NCBI GenBank assembly: GCA_012841565.1 | Contig: DUUM01000099.1 | Coordinates: 1-5,876, forward strand | Direction: 5' to 3' | Length of the DNA: 5,876 bases | Source: Candidatus Epulonipiscium sp. | GTDB taxonomy: Bacteria > Bacillota_A > Clostridia > Lachnospirales > Cellulosilyticaceae | Shown here: positions 1 to 5,823 of the stretch, piece after piece | Numbering within the stretch: the stretch's first letter is position 1 | Layout of the letters: every line of letters begins with the position of its first letter | Position numbers and translations under genes: made by a program | The notes under the pieces: model-generated | Seen by the model: only the letters and a program-made list of their open reading frames with translations | Database searches by the model: none | What the model was told of the DNA's origin: nothing

Positions 1-53
1 AATTGGCACAAATTATGATAAATTCCTTAATTAATGGAACGGGTGCTACAGAC
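1..53. repeat. Terminal direct repeat, left copy (circle closure)
   Basis: These 53 bases are repeated without mismatch at 5824-5876, in the same orientation. An exact overlap of this kind at both ends of a sequence is what an assembler leaves when a contig is circular or is one unit of a tandem array, which gives a unit of 5823 bp. The repeat lies inside an amidase remnant, and the reading frame arriving from 5769-5823 continues correctly into position 3 onwards, so the join makes coding sense. A true pair of short repeats flanking a linear segment cannot be excluded from the sequence alone. Confidence 0.9.
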
Positions 54-269
54 AAGGGAATCGTAGTGCGGTAAAAGTTAATTGTGCTAAATCAGACAAA
101 GATGCCAGCGATCATCATTGAATATGGTTTTTTGTCCAATGAAAAGGAAGAAAAGCTTCTATTAACAGATGGGTAACATGGAAGGAGATGTTCTTAGTAA
201 AGCGGGCATTCCTGCTATCTATCATATAAAACAGGTGTACATTTTGATCCTAAATATAGTACAATATAA
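1..269 (+). pseudogene. N-acetylmuramoyl-L-alanine amidase remnant, C-terminal part
   Basis: This is the decayed C-terminal part of a zinc-dependent cell-wall amidase (Amidase_3 family), which cleaves the bond between MurNAc and the stem peptide. Read in the frame of base 3, it gives LAQIMINSLINGTGATDKGI, then a stop at 72-74, then MPAIIIEYGFLSN, which is the characteristic end of this family, including the glutamate of the E-GF motif. A second stop lies at 174-176. Weak same-frame similarity to the usual end (LSYKTGVHFD) persists to about 250, beyond further stops at 195-200. The zinc histidines and the SIHAN motif are absent. The upstream piece is at 5769-5876 if the sequence is circular. 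The fragment is non-functional; its end overlaps the promoter of the chaperone operon. Confidence 0.8.
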
Positions 270-270
270 T
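244..270 (+). promoter_or_regulatory. Putative sigma-A promoter of the chaperone operon
   Basis: A perfect -10 hexamer TATAAT lies at 265-270, about 34 bp upstream of the first start codon. The best -35 candidate is TTGATC at 244-249, but its 15-bp spacer is short. TTTTGA at 242-247 would give 17 bp but matches the consensus less well. No CIRCE operator (TTAGCACTC-N9-GAGTGCTAA) is present nearby, so HrcA control of the kind usual for groE and dnaK in Firmicutes is not indicated. The promoter sits in the decayed tail of the amidase gene. Confidence 0.5.
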
Positions 271-303
271 AATATAAACCTATTATACGAGGGAGTTGTG
301 TAA

Positions 304-873
304 ATGATTAATGTAATGGAAGAGCTAAAACAGTATCATATGGGTGAAGTCCAAGATGACTGTTTAGCGGACAATGAAATGACAACCGTGTTAAACATCT
401 TTAATAAAACAGTGGATAAAATAGCAAAAAGGCAATATCAATCCCTGACCAATATAGATACGGTTGTAGATTTATTAGATGATATAAAAGAAACAGATAA
501 AAGAATTTCTCTTTCTGAGGAAAAAGCACAGGTACTAGATCAGGAAACCCAAAGGCTTGTGAAGGTAATTATCGAAATGGGTGATTTACTAGAAGATATT
601 TATATATCAAGTACACAAGGTAGTAATGAGGGGCTAAAAGAGCAAATGCAATTACAATGGAACCGTATGCAGCAAATATTATTAAGCCATCAAATGGTGT
701 GTTTTGGAAATGTAGGTGAGTTATTTGATGTTAGATTGCATATTGCTAAAGAAACAATAAGTGACAACCAAGTAGAAGAAATAAAAGAAACAAAGCTATT
801 AGAAGTGATTAAAAGTGGGTATATTTATAAAGGACAACTCATTAGAAAAGCGGAAGTTGTTATTAACAATTAA
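304..873 (+). CDS. grpE: GrpE-like nucleotide exchange factor
   Basis: This 189-residue protein is probably the nucleotide exchange factor for the Hsp70 encoded next to it, releasing ADP to reset the chaperone cycle in the cytoplasm. The C-terminal third has the GrpE beta-domain pattern: GELFDVRLH at 138-146 (family G-x-x-FDP-x-x-H) and SGYIYKGQLIRKAEVVI at 171-187 (family GY-x-x-x-x-x-LR-x-A-x-V-x-V). Residues about 25-130 are charged and predicted helical, as expected of the GrpE stalk, but diverge strongly from housekeeping GrpE. The start is ATG 304, with AGGGAG at 290-295 eight bases before it. It is the first gene of the operon, and dnaK begins 17 bp after its stop. The family assignment is firm from the C-terminus. 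Pairing with the adjacent Hsp70 is inferred from gene order. Confidence 0.85.
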   Translation: MINVMEELKQYHMGEVQDDCLADNEMTTVLNIFNKTVDKIAKRQYQSLTNIDTVVDLLDDIKETDKRISLSEEKAQVLDQETQRLVKVIIEMGDLLEDIYISSTQGSNEGLKEQMQLQWNRMQQILLSHQMVCFGNVGELFDVRLHIAKETISDNQVEEIKETKLLEVIKSGYIYKGQLIRKAEVVINN

Positions 874-890
874 TCAAGGGGTGGAAGTAG

Positions 891-2594
891 ATGAGCAGGA
901 TAATAGGAATTGACCTTGGAACATCAACATCGGAAGTTGCAATTATTGAAGAGGGGGTACCTACGGTTATTAAAAACCGAAGGGGGAATTTGATTACGCC
1001 TTCGGTGGTGGGTATTTCAACTAGTGGAGAGATTATTGTTGGAGAACTAGCAAAAGAACAATTTTTAGCCAAACCTCATGATACAGTGATTGAAGTAAAG
1101 CGCCTAATGGGAACTGATCAGATGGTATCCATGGGGGATGAGCAGTATATACCACAAGAGATTTCTTCACATATTCTAAACTATTTAAAAGAGTGTGCTC
1201 AGGACTATGTAGGTGAACTTATAGAAAAGGCAGTTATTACTGTTCCAGCCTATTTTACAAATGAGCAAAGAAGAGCAACAGTAGAGGCAGGCGAGATGGC
1301 AGGTCTTCAAGTTGAGCGAATTATTAACGAGCCAACAGCAGCAGCTTTAGCTTATGGAATAGAGCACATGGAGGATAATAGTCACATACTCGTGTATGAT
1401 CTAGGTGGGGGGACTTTAGATGTCACCCTACTTGAGATGTTTGACGGTGTTTTAGAAGTTAAAGCAAGCAGTGGGAACAATAAACTAGGCGGGAAAGATT
1501 TCGATGAGAAAATAATGGACATGCTCTGCCATGAATTCGAAAAAGAATATAACATTAATCTTTCTGAAAAAATAAGAGCATTAGTACGAATCAAGCAAGA
1601 AGCGGAAAATTGTAAAATAGCTTTAAGTACTCAAGATGAGTATACAATCAATCTCCCATTCTTATCCCAAAAGAACGCAGAACCTATAGGACTTGTTAGG
1701 ACAATCACAAAAGATGAATTTGAAAACTTGATCAGAGACCTGGTGCTTTCAACCCAAGCACAAATTAATGTTGTTCTTAGTGATGCTGCCCTAGAGGTAA
1801 AAGATATCGATACAGTATTGTTAGTAGGGGGCTCAACTGAAATACCACTTGTGCGTCATTTCCTAGAAAAATCCTTTGGGAAGAAACCAGCCCAAGCCGT
1901 TGACCCAAATCTAGCAGTGGTTATGGGAGCAGCTATTCAAGCAGGGATTATTAATAATGAGCTATCAGAAGACCAAGATATCCTTATTACAGATGTCTGT
2001 CCTTATACACTAGGAATAGAAACTCTAGGGCTAATGGCGGGTATGTTAATGCCGGATATTTATGATATTATTATCCCAAGGAATATTACAGTTCCTGTTG
2101 TTCGGGAAAAGACATATGCAACAGTAGCGGATAATCAGGAAGAAGTAGAAATAAATGTCTATCAAGGGGATCACAAAAAAGCATCTTTAAATAATTCCAT
2201 TGGTAACTTTAGATTAACGGGTATTCCACCAAATGATGCATCCAAAGAGAAAATAAAAGTAAAGTTTATGTATGATATTAATGGAATTCTTCATATTGAA
2301 GCCCAGATTATAAGTACTGGGGAACAAACTGGTATCACCATCGAAACAACAGGTGTTAAATTAGAAAAAGAGATGGATCTATCTGACTGGGATCAATCTC
2401 CTAAGGCGAGAAAATATAGAAGAATCATTAAGAAAGCAGAAAGTATACTAGGGGAATATTTTGACAGTGAGTTCTACGATGAGCTAGATGATTTAATAAG
2501 ACAAATAAAAGAGGCTCTTATAACAGGGAAACACGATGAACTAGAAGGGTTAGCAGAAGACATTAGTGATATCCTTTATGATCTGGAGGACTAA
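891..2594 (+). CDS. dnaK: DnaK-type Hsp70 chaperone, divergent paralogue
   Basis: This is a 567-residue ATP-dependent Hsp70. The nucleotide-binding domain (about 1-360) is intact: IGIDLGTSTS at 5-14 (phosphate 1), K70 in VKRLMG matching the catalytic lysine of E. coli DnaK, VPAYF at 118-122, NEPTAAALAYG at 146-156, DLGGGTLDV at 170-178 (T175 and D177 match T199 and D201) and LVGGSTEIP at 311-319. Equivalent residues are offset by 24 from E. coli, the short form seen in Gram-positive DnaKs. The linker is DILITD (363-368) instead of D-LLLD. The beta substrate domain (about 370-488) has roughly seven extra residues around 383-394, and the helical lid is only about 75 residues, so the protein is shorter than the usual ~610. 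It ends in the acidic YDLED. ATG 891 is preceded by AAGGGGTGG at 876-884. The chaperone identity is certain. A specialised rather than housekeeping role is inferred from the divergence and from its partners. Confidence 0.95.
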   Translation: MSRIIGIDLGTSTSEVAIIEEGVPTVIKNRRGNLITPSVVGISTSGEIIVGELAKEQFLAKPHDTVIEVKRLMGTDQMVSMGDEQYIPQEISSHILNYLKECAQDYVGELIEKAVITVPAYFTNEQRRATVEAGEMAGLQVERIINEPTAAALAYGIEHMEDNSHILVYDLGGGTLDVTLLEMFDGVLEVKASSGNNKLGGKDFDEKIMDMLCHEFEKEYNINLSEKIRALVRIKQEAENCKIALSTQDEYTINLPFLSQKNAEPIGLVRTITKDEFENLIRDLVLSTQAQINVVLSDAALEVKDIDTVLLVGGSTEIPLVRHFLEKSFGKKPAQAVDPNLAVVMGAAIQAGIINNELSEDQDILITDVCPYTLGIETLGLMAGMLMPDIYDIIIPRNITVPVVREKTYATVADNQEEVEINVYQGDHKKASLNNSIGNFRLTGIPPNDASKEKIKVKFMYDINGILHIEAQIISTGEQTGITIETTGVKLEKEMDLSDWDQSPKARKYRRIIKKAESILGEYFDSEFYDELDDLIRQIKEALITGKHDELEGLAEDISDILYDLED

Positions 2595-2599
2595 AGAGA

Positions 2600-3178
2600 A
2601 TGATGCTAGAAAACATTTCAGATAGCTACTATAACAAAGGCCTTATCCATTTTCAAAACAATGATTTAACAACTGCTAAAGGATTATTTCAAAAAGCTAT
2701 TAATTTTAATCCAAAGGTGAGTCATTACTATAATATTCAAGGCTTATGTTTATATCAACTAGGTGAATTTAATAAGACAAAGATAGTATGGGAGCAAAGT
2801 ATGTCTCTTGAAAATAAAGAACATAACTCGGCCTATAAATATTTAAAAATGTTAGATGAAGAAGGATTTCAAAATCTATCTAAACAATATAATAAGGCTT
2901 ATGATTATGCTTTAAATCAAGACTTTAAAAAGGCTATTGACCTAATAAAAAACAATCATTTACAAGATTATAATATGGCAAAGATTAATAATTTTTGTGG
3001 GCTATGTTATTATGGTAAAGGAAATAGGACTAAAGCATTTAAAGTATGGCAAGGCGTACTAAAAAATGATACCACTAATCCCCAAGCCTTGCAGTACTTA
3101 TCACAAATTGACATACAACAAAATGGCTTAAATAAGACCATTGATAAGTTCAAAAAGTTACTTAAGAGAAGCCTATAG
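2600..3178 (+). CDS. Small tetratricopeptide-repeat protein
   Basis: This 192-residue protein is built from TPR-like helical hairpins, which usually act as protein-binding scaffolds. Two adjacent repeats are visible at about 8-41 ([20 protein letters not shown], then KAINFNP) and 42-75 ([20 protein letters not shown]). A second pair lies at about 97-160, with [19 protein letters not shown] as its clearest part. There is no signal peptide or membrane segment, so a cytoplasmic location is expected. The start is ATG 2600 (ATG 2603 is an alternative), served by GGAGG at 2585-2589 inside the end of dnaK, with a 5-bp gap between the genes. Its position between the Hsp70 and J-domain genes suggests a co-chaperone or adaptor role. 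That is inference; no named family is recognised. Confidence 0.85.
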   Translation: MMLENISDSYYNKGLIHFQNNDLTTAKGLFQKAINFNPKVSHYYNIQGLCLYQLGEFNKTKIVWEQSMSLENKEHNSAYKYLKMLDEEGFQNLSKQYNKAYDYALNQDFKKAIDLIKNNHLQDYNMAKINNFCGLCYYGKGNRTKAFKVWQGVLKNDTTNPQALQYLSQIDIQQNGLNKTIDKFKKLLKRSL

Positions 3179-3192
3179 GAGGTGCGAATAAA

Positions 3193-4608
3193 ATGGACAC
3201 ATATTATGCTGTTTTAGGCATCAATCAAGAAGCTACAGCAATAGAAATTAAAAAGGCGTACTTTTCTATGATTAGGAAGAATACACCAGAACGAGAACCA
3301 GAAAAGTTCATGGAAATTAGGCATGCCTATGAAAGCTTATCCAACGAAAAAATGCGGGCTCAGTATGATGAGTGGATGAACATGCCTTTGTATGTTCAGG
3401 TGAGCCTAGATGAAGCTAAGATCATGTTTGAACAAGGCAATTTAAATAGAGCAATTAGAATACTAGAGCAATTACAGCAAGAGGTTCCAGAAATACTCAT
3501 GATACAAAGTTTGCTTGGGGAATTTTATATGCATAATGATAATCCTGGGAAAGCAATAAAGATTTTCACGGAACTTGTGGGAGTGGACCCTGAGAATCCA
3601 AGTTTCGTAGGGAATTTAGGCCAGGCATATTTAGTCAGAGGGTGGCATAAGAAGGCATTAGAGACTTTAAAACAGGCGGTCTCTCTCGACCCAGACAATT
3701 TTTGGTTATGGATAGGCCTTAGTGAAGCTTATCTGGTAGGGGGGGAATCAGATAAATCTAAAGAAGTTCTCCAAAGATCATTGTCCACAGATCAGGGAAA
3801 AGAAAGTTTTGCATTTCCTATTTACTTTAAAATTTTAATAATAGATATTGAGGAATTAGACTTAGAAGCTATTAAAGAAAGTTTAGAAAAGGTATATGAG
3901 ATGGCGGCTACTATGGAGGATGAAAAAGAGGGCATAGCATGGACATTACTTGCTCTTGCAAATCGAATGGTAGACATGCAAGTTTTTGACATTGCAGAAG
4001 TCATACTAGATAAAGCTTTACAGCTTTCGCCTCAAGACGAAAGTATCAAACAATTAAAAGATTTAGTTGATGTGTTTTGCAAAACTGAAGGTGAATTCTC
4101 AAGTCTAGAAATGGATGATGATTATGATGACGATTTTGTAGGTTTTATAGCATCAAGGATCTTACCAGCAGGCGTAATGGATGAAGAAATTTATGTTAAT
4201 CTAGTGGAATATAGTTTTTTAAAGGAGTTCCATGCTAAGGAGAAATATATTTTTATGTTAGAGCAAGAATATCCTAAAATCTATCATGAGCTAAAGGAAT
4301 ATTTCGAGAAGGTACGTAATAAAAGGAAAAGAACTAAAAGGATCAACGAGATTGAAAGGTTTTTAACAAAGAATCAAAAACAGGTGGAAATGTTTATGAT
4401 GAGCAGGTTCTTAGAAAGGGCTGAAGGGCCTGCAGATTACTTTGACGACCATAGGGATTGTGAAGAGTGTTGCGATAATAGTGATGAATGGTATGGTCAG
4501 TATGCAAAGCAAGAACCTTATGTAAATGCAGAGGCAAAGATAGGAAGAAATAATCCTTGCCCTTGTGGAAGTGGAAAAAAGTATAAAAAATGTTGTTATG
4601 AAAATTAG
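3193..4608 (+). CDS. J-domain / TPR / SEC-C protein with atypical TPE in place of HPD
   Basis: This 471-residue fusion has an N-terminal J-domain at about 1-62: [29 protein letters not shown] and RAQYDEW match helices I-IV of DnaJ. The HPD tripeptide that normally triggers Hsp70 ATP hydrolysis reads T31-P32-E33. TPR-like repeats follow at about 71-200 (for example [20 protein letters not shown] at 142-161), with more helical repeats to about 290. Next come an acidic stretch (306-315), a basic helical region around 374-400, and a Cys/acidic cluster (C423, C426, C427). The C-terminus carries a SEC-C motif, [15 protein letters not shown] at 454-468, the zinc-binding CXC-x8-CC form found at the end of SecA. 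ATG 3193 has AGGAGGTG at 3177-3184, overlapping the preceding stop. It is the last gene of the operon. It is probably the targeting J-protein of this Hsp70, with Zn-dependent partner binding; the client is unknown. Confidence 0.9.
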   Translation: MDTYYAVLGINQEATAIEIKKAYFSMIRKNTPEREPEKFMEIRHAYESLSNEKMRAQYDEWMNMPLYVQVSLDEAKIMFEQGNLNRAIRILEQLQQEVPEILMIQSLLGEFYMHNDNPGKAIKIFTELVGVDPENPSFVGNLGQAYLVRGWHKKALETLKQAVSLDPDNFWLWIGLSEAYLVGGESDKSKEVLQRSLSTDQGKESFAFPIYFKILIIDIEELDLEAIKESLEKVYEMAATMEDEKEGIAWTLLALANRMVDMQVFDIAEVILDKALQLSPQDESIKQLKDLVDVFCKTEGEFSSLEMDDDYDDDFVGFIASRILPAGVMDEEIYVNLVEYSFLKEFHAKEKYIFMLEQEYPKIYHELKEYFEKVRNKRKRTKRINEIERFLTKNQKQVEMFMMSRFLERAEGPADYFDDHRDCEECCDNSDEWYGQYAKQEPYVNAEAKIGRNNPCPCGSGKKYKKCCYEN

Positions 4609-4618
4609 AACAGCAAGA

Positions 4619-4837
4619 TTAATCCAGGGTCGCAAAAGAAAAATATGACATAAGATACTGGAAATGTTTAGTGGAATACAAAGGCTGAAAATATATTCTT
4701 TTATCAGCTATTTGAACTAATTTATCTATCAATAGCTTTTCTTTGCTTAATTCTTCACTGCTTGAAAGTCCAGCGCTAAAAGTTAATTTTATAGAATGGT
4801 TATTAAAAACAAAGTACAGACATATGTAGGGTTGTGG
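4619..4837 (-). pseudogene. Possible GGDEF (diguanylate cyclase) domain remnant, antisense
   Basis: On the minus strand, a frame of about 72 codons without a stop runs from 4837 down to a TAA at 4619-4621. It contains IKLTFSAGLSSSEELS (from 4792 downwards) followed about 20 residues later by LVQIADKRIYF. This resembles the end of GGDEF domains, where a T-S-x-G strand is followed by a helix with AD-x-x-LY. The expected AK-x-x-GRN that should come next is not seen, and there is no start codon with a ribosome binding site. The GGDEF active loop is absent, so any product would be inactive. This is the only content found in the 234 bp between the operon and the AbiEii remnant. The family match is by motif only and is moderately uncertain. 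Confidence 0.4.
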
Positions 4838-4842
4838 TTATA

Positions 4843-5328
4843 ATGGAAAACATTGCAGAATCTGTATTAGCAAGATTGAAAAATGAATCTAAGAAAAAGG
4901 GTGTTTCATTACAACAAATGATCAATTTATTTTGTCAGGAAGAGTTTATTAGACGCCTTTCAAATTCTAAATATAAGAATAATTTAATCCTTAAGGGCGG
5001 GTTTTTATTATATTCTATTAGTGGTTCACTACTAGACCAACAATTGATGCAGATTATTTACTGAAAAATTATTCTAATGAAATGGATAGCATAGAGACCC
5101 TTGTAAATGAAATCATATGCTTAGAGAATAAAAATGAATTTATAGAAATAGAAATTAGAAACTTAGAAGTAATTAGCGAGTCTAAGGAATACCACTTCTT
5201 TAGAATCTACAGTAGCAGAAAAAATAGATGCAATTGTAGCATTGATGGAATTTACAGGCAGGATGAAAGACTTTTATGACATATAATACTTGGCAATAAC
5301 ATTTGAATTCGAGGGAAGTATACTTGAG
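4843..5328 (+). pseudogene. AbiEii-type nucleotidyltransferase toxin, broken
   Basis: This is a remnant of an AbiEii/AbiGii-family nucleotidyltransferase, the toxin half of type IV toxin-antitoxin and phage-abortive systems. It is spread over three frames. From ATG 4843 it reads MENIAESVLARLKNESKKKG, then FCQEEFIRRLS and LILKGGFLLYSISG, the conserved N-terminus. One base appears lost near 5023-5026; from 5025 the next frame reads FTTRPTIDADYLLKN, which carries the DxD metal motif, and continues to SKEYH at about 5195. The middle of the protein is then missing. A third frame from 5197 reads SLESTVAEKIDAIVALMEF and GRMKDFYDI, followed by a TAA at 5284-5286 where tyrosine is expected, then YLAITFEFEG to about 5316, where similarity stops. 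No AbiEi antitoxin gene lies upstream. Non-functional. Confidence 0.8.
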
Positions 5329-5353
5329 AGCAAGTGGATTAAATATAAATTGA

Positions 5354-5770
5354 ACTTATACTTTCGTGTATCAATATTCTGTTTCTGTCAAAGGCGGAGA
5401 AAGCTTTACAACCAAGCCTTTTGATGCAGCTGCTGGTAGAATGGCTGAAGACGGGGATCGGTTAGTATTTCACACATCACGTGAGAGGTATACCACAAGT
5501 GATGGTCTCAATCATCAATCGCAGCTAACACTTATTGTGGATACAGGGGCAATGAAAGTTCTAAATGATTTAGGGCCATTTCAAAGTAATCATGTGAGTC
5601 ACTCTTTTGATCAATATGTTCTAATTGATGGACAAGGGAATCCTACAAGTGGAATAGAAATATTGAAAGGTTTCAAATTATCTAAAGGACAACCAGTAGT
5701 GCGAGGCAATAAGGTAACTTGGTATGTGGATAAAAAAGGAGTACGAACATTTTATACGATACCGCTATAA
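5354..5770 (+). pseudogene. Fragment of an uncharacterised secreted-type protein
   Basis: An open frame begins after a stop at 5351-5353 and ends at TAA 5768-5770. The first possible initiation codon is GTG 5366, which has no ribosome binding site, and there is no signal peptide, so this is best read as the interior and end of a larger gene. It contains DGDRLVFHTSRERYTTSDGL, SNHVSHSFDQYVLIDG and, at the end, NKVTWYVDKKGVRTFYTIPL. The style (beta-rich, aromatic, regular turns) recalls uncharacterised exported beta-propeller-like proteins of Firmicutes. In those, the SHSF-Q segment is, as I recall it, followed by a DHGDAYPR-like stretch that is missing here, so an internal deletion near YVLID (about 5620) is suspected. 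Function unknown. If expressed at all, it would be a truncated product of about 134 residues. Confidence 0.5.
5725..5733 (-). other. DnaA-box 9-mer (exact consensus)
   Basis: TGTGGATAA on the + strand is the reverse complement of TTATCCACA, the consensus DnaA-binding 9-mer. It lies within the codons for YVDK of the secreted-protein fragment, so coding constraint could explain it. It is listed because a second exact copy lies 76 bp downstream in the same orientation. Confidence 0.35.
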
Positions 5771-5800
5771 AGTTATTTCGACTAGGGATAATGATGAATA

Positions 5801-5809
5801 TGTGGATAA
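5801..5809 (-). other. DnaA-box 9-mer (exact consensus)
   Basis: This is a second exact TTATCCACA (as TGTGGATAA on the + strand), 76 bp after the first and just before the circle junction. It falls in the codons for YVDN of the amidase remnant. An AT-rich stretch follows (5824-5862). It could be part of an origin or could be chance within coding-derived sequence. Confidence 0.35.
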
Positions 5810-5823
5810 TCTTGCAAGAGCAG

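Noticed and set aside
1..303. CIRCE operator or hrcA upstream of grpE
   Set aside because: No TTAGCACTC-N9-GAGTGCTAA inverted repeat and no HrcA-like frame are visible; the region is amidase remnant plus a promoter.
863..1072. Antisense open frame of 69 codons opposite grpE/dnaK
   Set aside because: It lies opposite conserved DnaK coding sequence, has no ribosome binding site, and shows no recognisable domain.
1382..1594. Antisense open frame of 70 codons inside dnaK
   Set aside because: It is a mirror of the conserved ATPase motifs and has no independent evidence for translation.
3781..3789. TTGTCCACA as a third DnaA box
   Set aside because: It has one mismatch to consensus, lies deep inside the J/TPR/SEC-C gene, and is far from the two exact boxes.
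3822..4004. Antisense open frame of 60 codons inside the J/TPR/SEC-C gene
   Set aside because: It is short, lacks a ribosome binding site, and lies entirely within a well-supported gene on the other strand.
4411..4635. Antisense hydrophobic frame resembling a small membrane protein
   Set aside because: The hydrophobic look comes from reading the Lys/Glu/Cys-rich SEC-C end backwards; there is no ribosome binding site and it overlaps the zinc motif codons.
4682..4708. Imperfect hairpin GCTGAAAA...TTTTATCAGC after the operon, as a terminator
   Set aside because: The stem has a bulge, is AT-rich, and is not followed by a T-run. It also lies within the GGDEF-like remnant, so it is not supported as a terminator.
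5366..5770. Treating this as a complete 134-residue gene starting at GTG 5366
   Set aside because: There is no ribosome binding site, no signal peptide, and the frame is open upstream to 5354, so it reads as the interior of a larger broken gene.
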